Shown here: positions 5,166 to 11,521 of the stretch, piece after piece | Layout: the number at the start of each line of letters is the position of its first letter | Numbering within the stretch: position 1 is the first letter of the stretch | From: JAIEPT01 sp038217425 | GTDB taxonomy: Bacteria > Planctomycetota > Planctomycetia > Gemmatales > Gemmataceae | Assembly (NCBI GenBank): GCA_038217425.1 | Contig: JBBQPM010000210.1 | Location: 1-11,521 of the forward strand | DNA length: 11,521 bases | Direction: 5' to 3' | Notes under the pieces: model-generated | Seen by the model: only the letters and a program-made list of their open reading frames with translations | What the model was told of the DNA's origin: nothing | Databases searched by the model: none | Translations under genes and position numbers: made by a program

Positions 5166-7337
5166 ATGCAAGTCACGCACCCAGCGCGGAGCGGCCTTGT
5201 CGCCCTCATTGCAATTCTGGCAGGACTGTTCCTGGCCGCTCCCTCCCAGGCTCAAGATCTCAGCAAACTCGAGACCGGCTTGCGTTTGCTCCCCGCCGAC
5301 ACCGGCTTCGCCGTCTCCTCCATGCGGCACAAAGAAGTCTGCGAAATCATCGGCAAATCCAACGCCTGGAAGAAGCTCTGGAATCTCCCCATCGTGCAAA
5401 AGGGTTGGAACGAGTTCGATCGCAACGTCCTCAAATCCCCCGATTTTCAGCAGTTCATGGCCGATCCGCAAAACCAGGATCTCGTCAAGCTCCTCACCGA
5501 CGCCGTCTCCGACGAAGTCTTCGTCGCCGGCAGCGACGGCTGGGTGAGCCTTCTGAACGTCGGTATGGAAGTCTACAGCAGCGTCTTCTTCGAAACGATC
5601 CAGGCGGCCATCAGCAAACGCAAACCGAACGAAATGGAGATGGGCCGAATGGCCATGAACACGCTCTCCCAAAATAAGGAGAAGCTCCACGTCCCCGATC
5701 TGCTCTTCTCGTTCAAAGTCAAGGATCCCAAGCGGCTCGACGCCCAACTCGATCGGCTTGAAGCGCTGTTCAAGATGGCCGAGATGAAGGAACCCAAGAT
5801 CAAGGGTCGGCTCGAACGCAAGAAGATCAACGACGGCTCCTTCCTCGTCTTCTCGCTCGACGGCGCCATGATTCCGTGGGATGAAATCCCGTGGCAAAAC
5901 CTCGAGAACAATCCGGGCGAGTTCGCGCCGCTGGTCAACAAGATCAAGGGCCTCAAAGGCGTCGTCTGCCTGGGGCATCAGCAAGGTCACCTCATGTTCG
6001 CCATCAGCGCCTCGACGCAGTACCTCAGCAACCTCGGCGCGCCCGGCCCCAATGTGCTCACGCAACCGGAATTCGCCCCGCTCGCCAAGTACGCCGACCG
6101 GCCGCTGACCTCGATCTCCTTCGTCAGCAAAAAAGTCATCGCCATGCTCAACGCTGCCGGCGACTACAGCGAATTCGTGCAACTCGCCAAGGACGGCTTG
6201 CCCGCGCTCGGCGTCCCCGAAGCCCAGGCGAAAAACATCATCAAGGACCTCGAAAAGTTCGCCAGCGAGATCACGCCCAAGCGTCAAGAGTTCGGCGGCG
6301 GACTGCAGTTCACGTTCCTCACGCCGCGCGGGTACGAAACCTTCGCCTATGACTTCACGCCTACCGAAGACCACATCGGCGTCAAGCCCCTCACCATCCT
6401 CAAGCACGTGGGTGGCAACCCCATCCTCGCATTTGCCGGCCGCGAAAAGGTCGACGGCGCCAGCTACGCCTTCGTCTCGAAGTGGGCGAAGATCGCCTGG
6501 GGCCACGTCGACGAGTTCGCCAGGAACAGCCTCGAGGGCGACATCAAGGATATGTACGCCGAGGGCGTCAAGGTCTTTCTGCCGCTCGTCAAGCGCTTCG
6601 ACGACATCACCACCAAGGAATTCATTCCGTCCCTCGCCGACGGCCAGCGCGCCCTGGTCATCGACGCCAAGTGGAAGAGCAAACAATGGATCGGCATGCT
6701 CCCCCCGACCGAAAAGGACATGCCGATGTTGGAACTCGGCTTGGTCCTGGGCGTCAGCGACGCCCTCAAGCTCGAAAAGGCGATGGGAGACTACCGCACG
6801 CTCATCAATGACATGATCGACGCGGGCATCAAGCTGTCGGGAATCCCCATCCCCGGCGTGCAGATTCCGGCGCCGGAATTCAAGGATGGCAAGAACGGCA
6901 AACTCTACTTCTACTCGCTGCCGTTCCTCTTGGGCGTGGACGGGCAAGTCGCGCCGACCGCGGGCCTTTCCAAGAACGTCGCCGCCCTCACGCTGTCGAA
7001 CGAGCATTCCGAACGGCTGCTCGCGTCGACGCCGCTCAAGCAAAGTGAAGGCCCGCTCGCCAAGGCCGACCGACCGCTGCGCATGGCGATCGTGTTTGAC
7101 TTCCCCGAACTGCTGAACGCCGTGTCGCCCTGGGCGGATTTCGCCGCTAACAAGATCATCGACCAACAGGTGCAGAACGGGAGTCTCCGCGAAGGCGAAC
7201 GCGTCGGCATCCTCGAACAAGTGCACACGGTGATTGAAGTCCTTTCGGTCTACCGTGGTACCACCGCCGCCACCTACTATGAGGGGGGCAAGACGGTGAC
7301 CCACTTCGAATCGGTCATTCGCGATTTGGCGAAGTAA
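5166..7337 (+). CDS. Large secreted protein, unknown function (DUF3352-like pattern)
   Basis: A 723-residue protein that I do not recognise with confidence. It has a clear signal peptide: hydrophobic LVALIAILAGLFLAA and cleavage near SQA-QD (about 29), so the mature protein is exported. There is no lipobox and no other obvious membrane segment. The mature start (LETGLRLLPADTGFAVSSM) and blocks of the form LLFSFKVKDPKRLDAQLDRL (about 179-198) and LGLVLGVSDALKLEKAM (about 523-539) are reminiscent of DUF3352-type secreted proteins and suggest two copies of a similar alpha/beta module. No catalytic motif is evident. The ATG at 5166 is chosen because it opens the signal peptide and has AAGGGGA 5 bases upstream; an in-frame ATG at 5085 falls in the promoter. 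Bounded by its own promoter and a 3' inverted-repeat element, it is probably monocistronic. Confidence 0.85.
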   Translation: MQVTHPARSGLVALIAILAGLFLAAPSQAQDLSKLETGLRLLPADTGFAVSSMRHKEVCEIIGKSNAWKKLWNLPIVQKGWNEFDRNVLKSPDFQQFMADPQNQDLVKLLTDAVSDEVFVAGSDGWVSLLNVGMEVYSSVFFETIQAAISKRKPNEMEMGRMAMNTLSQNKEKLHVPDLLFSFKVKDPKRLDAQLDRLEALFKMAEMKEPKIKGRLERKKINDGSFLVFSLDGAMIPWDEIPWQNLENNPGEFAPLVNKIKGLKGVVCLGHQQGHLMFAISASTQYLSNLGAPGPNVLTQPEFAPLAKYADRPLTSISFVSKKVIAMLNAAGDYSEFVQLAKDGLPALGVPEAQAKNIIKDLEKFASEITPKRQEFGGGLQFTFLTPRGYETFAYDFTPTEDHIGVKPLTILKHVGGNPILAFAGREKVDGASYAFVSKWAKIAWGHVDEFARNSLEGDIKDMYAEGVKVFLPLVKRFDDITTKEFIPSLADGQRALVIDAKWKSKQWIGMLPPTEKDMPMLELGLVLGVSDALKLEKAMGDYRTLINDMIDAGIKLSGIPIPGVQIPAPEFKDGKNGKLYFYSLPFLLGVDGQVAPTAGLSKNVAALTLSNEHSERLLASTPLKQSEGPLAKADRPLRMAIVFDFPELLNAVSPWADFAANKIIDQQVQNGSLREGERVGILEQVHTVIEVLSVYRGTTAATYYEGGKTVTHFESVIRDLAK

Positions 7338-7345
7338 TCCGCAAG

Positions 7346-7445
7346 GCGAGCGGGGGACGTAAGTTCCCCGGTACTTCACGCCATTCCGGACGGAAATGCC
7401 CTTCCATATGCGTCGAGTACCGGGGGACTAACGTCCCCCGCTCGC
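7346..7445. repeat. 100-bp element with 30-bp inverted-repeat arms
   Basis: Arms 7346-7375 and 7416-7445 are inverted copies matching at 28 of 30 positions, around a 40-base centre. Each arm also folds on itself into an 8-bp hairpin: CGGGGGAC with GTTCCCCG (7351-7370, one G-U pair) and CGGGGGAC with GTCCCCCG (7421-7440). TTTT follows directly (7446-7449), so on the plus strand the whole foldback could terminate the secreted-protein transcript. It fills the gap between that gene and the molybdoenzyme. No clear target-site duplication is seen at its edges. It could be a MITE-like or REP-like dispersed element. Confidence 0.85.
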
Positions 7446-7467
7446 TTTTACATGGGGAGTCTGGGCC

Positions 7468-9558
7468 ATGGTCTCGCTCAACACCGTTCGCGCCGTCTGC
7501 CCGCACGATTGCCCCGATACCTGTAGCATGGTCGTCACTGTCCAGGACGGCCGCGCCGTCAAACTTCGCGGCGACCCCGACCACGCATTCACCGACGGCT
7601 TTCTCTGCAACAAAGTCAATCACTACCTCGAACGCGTCTACCATCCCGACCGCCTCAAGTATCCGCTGCTACGCACCGGGCCGAAAGGCTCGGGGCAATT
7701 TCGCCGCATTTCGTGGGACGAAGCGATCGAGCGGATCGCGGAAAAGTTGACCGCGATCATGCGATCGGACGCCGGCCCGCAGGCCATACTTCCCTATAGT
7801 TACGCGGGGACGATGGGCAAGATCCAGGGCTCGAGTCTGGATCGGCGTTTCTTTCACCGCATCGGCGCCTCGCTTCTGGATCGCACCATCTGCGCGACGG
7901 CGGGAGCCGCGGGCTGTGACATCACGCTCGGCACCCGCGCCGTCATCGATCCGGAATCCGCGATCCACGCCAAGTACTTCATCAACTGGGGCTCCAACAC
8001 CAGCGTCACCAACATGCACCTCTGGACGATCATGTCTCGCGCCCGCAAGCAAGGCGCGAAGATCGTCACCATCGACCCGTTCCGCTGCAAGACCGCCGAG
8101 AAAAGCGACTGGTGGCTCCCCATCCGACCGGGCGCCGACGCCGCGCTCGCCCTGGGCATGATGCATATCGTCTTCCGCGACGGCCTCGAAGATCGCGAGT
8201 ACCTCGATCAACACTGTCTCGGCGCCGACCAACTGCGCGAACGGGCCCTCAAGGAATATCCGCTGGGCCTCGTCGCCAAAATCACCGGCCTGGACGCCGA
8301 GGACATCGAGAAGTTGACGCATGAATACGTCGCCTCAAAACAATCCCTAATTAGACTGAACTACGGCCTGCAGCGGCACTACGGCGGCGGCATGGCGGTG
8401 CGAACGATCACGTGCCTCCCCGCGGTCGTCGGCTCCTGGCGCCACGTCGGCTGCGGGGCGCTGCTCAGCACCAGCCGCATGTATCCGTTCAACAACGCCT
8501 ATCTCGAACGCCCCGACCTCATTCCCGCGGGGACGCGCACCATCAACATGGTTCACCTCGCCGAGGCGCTCAACGGTCAGCTCCCCGGCCCGGCGGTGCA
8601 GGCGCTGGTCGTCTACAACTCGAATCCGGCCGCGGTCTGCCCGGATCAAGAGCGCGTGCTCGAAGGCCTGCGCCGCGAGGATCTCTTCACCGTGGTGCTC
8701 GAGCAATTCCAGACCGACACCGCCGACTACGCCGACATCGTCCTGCCCGCGACGACGCAGCTGGAACATCACGACATCCATTTGGCCTACGGGCATCTTT
8801 GGCTGCAGTACAACGCCCCCGCGATCGCGCCGCTCGCCGAGGCGAAGCCGAACACCGAGGCGTTTCGCTTGCTGGCCCGGCGCATGGGGCTCGAAGCGGA
8901 ATTGTTCGCGACCAGCGACGAGGAGTTGTGTGCGGGGTCGTTGCTCGGAGGGGGCGGTCCCGGGCACTATCCGCCGAAAGCAGGCTTCGAAGGGATCACG
9001 CTGGATCGCTTGAAAGCCGAGGGCCCGATCCGCGTGAACGTGCCGAAGGATCTGGCGCCGTTTGCCCAGGGGGGCTTCGATACCCCATCGGGCAAATGCG
9101 AACTCTACAGCCCGGCACTGGCCGCGCGCGGGCTCGATCCGTTGCCGCGTTACACGCCGCCGGCGGAGGATCCGCAGACGATCCCGGACGGCAAATATCC
9201 GCTGCAGATGCTGTCGCCGCCGGAACCGTCGTTCCTCAATTCGACCTTCGTCAACGTGGACGCTTTGCGGGCCAATGCGAAGGAGCCGAGCGTCTTTCTG
9301 CATCCGCACGACGCGGGCCATCGCCGAATCGAGGACGGGCAGTGGGTGCGCGTCTACAACGACCGCGGCGGCTTCCTGGCCCGCGCAATCGTCGGCCCTG
9401 CTGTGCGCCAGGGCGTCGCAGTCGCCTTGTCGATCTGGTGGAATCGTTACACGCCCGACGGCAAGAATTGCAACGCAACGACGAGCACGCGCCTCACCGA
9501 CTTCGGCGGCGGCGCCACCTTCTTCGACAACCTCGTCGAGGTCGCCCCGGTGATTTGA
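7468..9558 (+). CDS. Molybdopterin oxidoreductase (bis-MGD, DMSO reductase superfamily)
   Basis: A 696-residue predicted redox enzyme with a Mo-bis-MGD cofactor. Residues 1-60 form the [4Fe-4S] domain with cysteines C11, C15, C19 and C47 (VCPHDCPDTC, FLCNK). The core contains SYAGTMG (111-117), FINWGSNTSV (171-180), IVTIDPFRCKTAE (199-211) and PIRPGADAALALGMM (218-232), all typical cofactor-binding strings. C142 in DRTICATAG aligns by pattern with the Mo-ligating (seleno)cysteine of formate dehydrogenases, so it is a candidate ligand. The C-terminal molydop-binding domain is present (from about 575; HPHDAGHRRIEDGQWVRVYN near 612). No Tat signal is seen, so cytoplasmic. Closest in pattern to YoaE-like members of COG0243; substrate unknown. 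No electron-transfer subunit or cofactor gene is adjacent. GGAG lies 8 bases before the ATG. Confidence 0.93.
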   Translation: MVSLNTVRAVCPHDCPDTCSMVVTVQDGRAVKLRGDPDHAFTDGFLCNKVNHYLERVYHPDRLKYPLLRTGPKGSGQFRRISWDEAIERIAEKLTAIMRSDAGPQAILPYSYAGTMGKIQGSSLDRRFFHRIGASLLDRTICATAGAAGCDITLGTRAVIDPESAIHAKYFINWGSNTSVTNMHLWTIMSRARKQGAKIVTIDPFRCKTAEKSDWWLPIRPGADAALALGMMHIVFRDGLEDREYLDQHCLGADQLRERALKEYPLGLVAKITGLDAEDIEKLTHEYVASKQSLIRLNYGLQRHYGGGMAVRTITCLPAVVGSWRHVGCGALLSTSRMYPFNNAYLERPDLIPAGTRTINMVHLAEALNGQLPGPAVQALVVYNSNPAAVCPDQERVLEGLRREDLFTVVLEQFQTDTADYADIVLPATTQLEHHDIHLAYGHLWLQYNAPAIAPLAEAKPNTEAFRLLARRMGLEAELFATSDEELCAGSLLGGGGPGHYPPKAGFEGITLDRLKAEGPIRVNVPKDLAPFAQGGFDTPSGKCELYSPALAARGLDPLPRYTPPAEDPQTIPDGKYPLQMLSPPEPSFLNSTFVNVDALRANAKEPSVFLHPHDAGHRRIEDGQWVRVYNDRGGFLARAIVGPAVRQGVAVALSIWWNRYTPDGKNCNATTSTRLTDFGGGATFFDNLVEVAPVI

Positions 9559-9560
9559 CC

Positions 9561-9695
9561 GGTAGGGCGGACACTCTTGTCTGCCCCCGTCATAGCGGTA
9601 GGGCGGACACTCGTGTCTGCCCCCGTCATAGCGGTAGGGCGGACACTCTTGTGCCCCCGTCATAGCGGTAGGGCGGACACTCTTGTCTGCCCTAC
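9561..9695. repeat. Four tandem 36-bp palindromic units
   Basis: Units start at 9561, 9597, 9633 and 9667 (periods 36, 36, 34). Each opens with GGTAGGGCGGACACTC and the first three end with CCCCCGTCATAGC. The third lacks a CT dinucleotide, and the second has TCGTGT for TCTTGT. Inside the intact units, GGGCGGACA pairs with TGTCTGCCC around CTCT with one G-U. The last unit is the most complete palindrome: GTAGGGCGGACA (9668-9679) with TGTCTGCCCTAC (9684-9695). Located 2 bases after the molybdoenzyme stop and running into the end of the convergent gene, whose stop codon it supplies. No spacers of varying sequence, so not CRISPR. Short-period spurious peptides encoded by such repeats are common in planctomycete genome annotations, as I recall. 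Confidence 0.92.
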
Positions 9696-10075
9696 GCCGC
9701 CGCCTGATAAGCCAGGAGTTCAACGCGCTGATCCTGATCGGCGTCCTCCCAGTCGAGAATCTCGAGCATCAGTTCGAACGCCCCTACCGGCCGACTCGGC
9801 AACGGCCAGGCGAATCGCTCCGCCGCCGCCAGTTGGCACGCGGCCCCCGGTTCGTTCTGGTAGCACCAGAGCCAGATGAAGCGACCGACGGCACGCAACC
9901 GCAAACACATTCGGCTCACTTCGCGCCGACAAAGATCGCCCTGGCCCAGCCGTTCCGCGGTCCGTTCGACGCGATCGACCAGCCAATCGACGAGGAGCCG
10001 AGCTTCTTCATCGCCCAGCCCGCGGGTGAGGCGGTCGTCGTCCAGAAACAGCGAAAATAGCGATCGCATTCCCAT
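9692..10075 (-). CDS. Small helical protein, unknown function
   Basis: A 127-residue protein not assigned to a named family. It looks mostly alpha-helical and soluble, with acidic segments (FLDDDRLTRGLGDEEARLLV at 10-29, then WLVDRVERTAERL), a central tryptophan-rich helix (RFIWLWCYQNEPGAA) and AAERFAWPLP. No signal peptide, membrane segment or catalytic motif is seen. It resembles small conserved planctomycete hypotheticals, as far as memory allows. No Shine-Dalgarno precedes the ATG at 10075 or the in-frame ATG at 10069. A TTGTCA/TATACA promoter places the transcript start 1-2 bases before 10075, so the mRNA may be leaderless. The TAG stop (9694-9692) lies inside the right arm of the last palindromic repeat, so the C-terminus may have been reset by repeat insertion. 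Confidence 0.75.
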   Translation of the reverse strand: MGMRSLFSLFLDDDRLTRGLGDEEARLLVDWLVDRVERTAERLGQGDLCRREVSRMCLRLRAVGRFIWLWCYQNEPGAACQLAAAERFAWPLPSRPVGAFELMLEILDWEDADQDQRVELLAYQAAA

Positions 10076-10083
10076 GGTCGACG

Positions 10084-10112
10084 TGTATACCCAAGGTGTC
10101 GTCGGCTGACAA
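10084..10112 (-). promoter_or_regulatory. Candidate promoter giving a leaderless or near-leaderless mRNA
   Basis: On the minus strand TTGTCA (10112-10107) and TATACA (10089-10084) are 17 bases apart, with 5 of 6 and 4 of 6 consensus matches. The expected start of transcription, near 10077, is within two bases of the ATG at 10075. It lies downstream of the ppdK terminator, so the small gene is independently transcribed. Confidence 0.45.
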
Positions 10113-10183
10113 GCGGAGATTGATTTCGTCGGTTCCGAGCAGAACGTGGAGCATTCACTACGAGGAACTGCGGGCGACAGCCC

Positions 10184-10213
10184 AAAAAAAGAAGGGCCGG
10201 CAATTGGCCCTTC
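10184..10213 (-). terminator. Rho-independent terminator of ppdK
   Basis: GAAGGGCC and GGCCCTTC form an 8-bp stem with a 7-base loop, and on the minus strand seven U residues follow directly (10190-10184). It begins 30 bases after the ppdK stop. Confidence 0.93.
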
Positions 10214-10243
10214 CCTTTCTGCACCCGCAAATCTCGATTCGAC

Positions 10244-11521
10244 TTACTTCTGCCCCTCGGACTTCTCGCCCAGCGCCGCCTGGGCCGCGGCCAGGCGCGC
10301 GATCGGCACGCGGAACGGCGAACAGCTCACGTAGTCCATGCCCACTTTGTGGCAGAAGAAGACGCTGTCCGGGTCGCCGCCGTGCTCGCCGCAGATGCCG
10401 ACCTTCAGGTGCTGATTCGCCTTCGCCTTGCGGCTCGCTCGGCCCTTCGTGATGCCGATCTCCATGAGCTGGCCCACGCCGCCCACGTCCAATGACTGGA
10501 ACGGATCGACCGCGACGATCTTGTCCTTCAAGTACGTCGGCATGAAGCCCTTGATGTCGTCCCGGCTGAAGCCGAACGTCATCTGCGTCAGGTCGTTCGT
10601 GCCGAAGGAGAAGAACTCCGCCTCCTCCGCGATCTTGTCGGCGATGAGGCACGCACGCGGCAGTTCGATCATCGTGCCGATCTGATATTCGACCTTCACG
10701 CCGGCCGCCTTCATGCACTCCTCGGCAATCGCGATGGCCCGCTTCTTCAGGATCGTGAGTTCGTCGATGAGGCCGACGAGCGGGATCATGATTTCGGGGA
10801 GCACCTTCTTGCCGGACTTCTGCACCTGGATGGCCGCCTCAATGATGGCTCGCACCTGCATGTCGCCGATCTCGGGGAAGACGATCGGCAGTCGGCAGCC
10901 GCGGAAGCCCATCATCGGGTTCATCTCGTGCAGCTCTTCGACGCGTTCGAAGATCTTCTCGACCGAGACGCCGATCTGCTTGGCGACGGCTTCGGCGCCC
11001 GCCTTGTTGTCCTTCTGCGGCAGGAACTCGTGCAGCGGCGGGTCGAGCAGGCGGATGGTCACGGGGTAGCCGTCCATCGCCTCGAAGATGCCGACGAAGT
11101 CCGCCTTCTGGAACGGCTCGATCTTGGCGAGCGCCTTCTTGCGACCCTCGACGCTGGTGCTGAGAATCATTTCGCGGACAGCGGAAATGCGGTCGTCGCC
11201 GAAGAACATATGCTCGGTGCGGCACAGGCCAATGCCTTCGGCGCCGAATTCGCGGGCCTTGGCGGCGTCGGCGGGGGCGTCGGCGTTGGTGCGGATCTTC
11301 ATCGTCCGCGCCTTGTCCGCCCATACCATCAGCGTCGCGAAGTCGCCCGTCATGCTCGGGGCGATCGTCGAGACCTTGCCGATCATGACGTCGCCGGTGG
11401 TGCCGTTGATGGTGAGGAAGTCCCCCGCCTTGACGACGTGGCCGGCGATGGTGACGGTCTGCGCCTTCTCGTCGATCTTGACCGCTTCGCAGCCGACGAC
11501 GCAGGGCTTGCCCCAACCGCG
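10244..11521 (-). CDS. ppdK: Pyruvate phosphate dikinase, C-terminal part (runs off window)
   Basis: The last 425 residues of an enzyme usually near 880-900 long, which interconverts pyruvate, ATP and phosphate with PEP, AMP and diphosphate. The frame is open to the right edge, beginning RGWGKPCVVGC, the segment just after the phosphorylated swivelling-domain histidine, which is therefore outside. The PEP/pyruvate-binding TIM barrel is intact: GLCRTEHMFF (R101 of the fragment), TIRLLDPPLHEFLP (R157), MNPMMGFRGCRLP, IGTMIELPRA (E286), SFGTNDLTQM (N309, D310), and ICGEHGGDP with the catalytic acid C377 before GMDYVSCSPFRVPIARLAA. CRTEHMFF and the GEHGGDP/SCSPFRVP ending distinguish PpdK from PEP synthase and from enzyme I of the PTS. 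The internal ATG at 11386 is not a start. Its role is reversible, ATP-sparing glycolysis/gluconeogenesis in the cytoplasm. A strong terminator follows. Confidence 0.97.
   Translation of the reverse strand, partial: RGWGKPCVVGCEAVKIDEKAQTVTIAGHVVKAGDFLTINGTTGDVMIGKVSTIAPSMTGDFATLMVWADKARTMKIRTNADAPADAAKAREFGAEGIGLCRTEHMFFGDDRISAVREMILSTSVEGRKKALAKIEPFQKADFVGIFEAMDGYPVTIRLLDPPLHEFLPQKDNKAGAEAVAKQIGVSVEKIFERVEELHEMNPMMGFRGCRLPIVFPEIGDMQVRAIIEAAIQVQKSGKKVLPEIMIPLVGLIDELTILKKRAIAIAEECMKAAGVKVEYQIGTMIELPRACLIADKIAEEAEFFSFGTNDLTQMTFGFSRDDIKGFMPTYLKDKIVAVDPFQSLDVGGVGQLMEIGITKGRASRKAKANQHLKVGICGEHGGDPDSVFFCHKVGMDYVSCSPFRVPIARLAAAQAALGEKSEGQK

Noticed and set aside
5139..7379. A long minus-strand open reading opposite the 723-residue secreted protein
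   Set aside because: It is the antisense of a gene with signal peptide, promoter and Shine-Dalgarno. Its composition is typical of GC-rich shadow frames and it has no recognisable motif.
9561..9695. CRISPR array
   Set aside because: The 36-bp periodicity is of contiguous identical units with no unique spacers, and no cas gene is present.
8347..9723. Minus-strand open reading over the molybdoenzyme and the tandem repeat
   Set aside because: Its start is translated 36-bp repeat and the rest is antisense of a conserved enzyme.
9577..10060. Plus-strand readings starting in the tandem repeat
   Set aside because: They encode repeat-derived peptides and then the antisense of the small helical protein; the minus-strand frame has the better composition and its own promoter.
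11384..11386. ATG as the start of ppdK
   Set aside because: The frame stays open to the window edge and the residues before it match the PpdK swivelling domain.

Overview
This GC-rich window looks like bacterial chromosome, most likely from a planctomycete (Pirellulales-like). That placement is an inference. It rests on several secreted or small proteins of planctomycete type, a short Cys/Gly-rich lipoprotein, a DUF433 antitoxin with the C-terminal tail common in that group, and intergenic palindromic repeats of the kind scattered through those genomes. No rRNA, tRNA, CRISPR array, transposase, integrase or phage gene was seen.

Layout, left to right. (1) tpiA (minus) encodes a complete triosephosphate isomerase; its stop codon touches a GC-rich hairpin. 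(2) A two-gene toxin-antitoxin operon (plus) follows: a DUF433-type antitoxin with an added N-terminal beta-rich module, overlapping by ATGA a VapC-like PIN ribonuclease. (3) A small Cys-rich lipoprotein gene (minus) has its own strong terminator. (4) A stand-alone sugar-phosphate nucleotidyltransferase (plus) converges, with no gap at all, on a small TPR protein gene (minus). (5) Two exported-protein genes (plus) follow: an HExxH gluzincin-like protein with a Pro/Gln/Tyr-rich tail and a textbook terminator, then a 723-residue secreted protein of unknown function with a sigma70-like promoter. (6) A 100-bp inverted-repeat element separates that gene from a cytoplasmic bis-MGD molybdoenzyme (plus). 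(7) Four near-identical 36-bp palindromic tandem units separate the molybdoenzyme from a convergent small alpha-helical protein gene (minus). (8) The window ends in the C-terminal half of pyruvate phosphate dikinase (minus), with a clear terminator; its N-terminus lies beyond the right edge.

The genes do not form one pathway. tpiA and ppdK both belong to glycolysis/gluconeogenesis but sit at opposite ends as separate units, and most genes look monocistronic. The only evident operon is the toxin-antitoxin pair. The most distinctive signal is in the noncoding DNA: three different palindromic repeat families lie at gene 3' ends, and in one case the repeat supplies the stop codon of the adjacent gene. 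I did not find a convincing new multi-gene system. The best leads are the repeats, the composite antitoxin, the uncharacterised exported proteins and the orphan molybdoenzyme.
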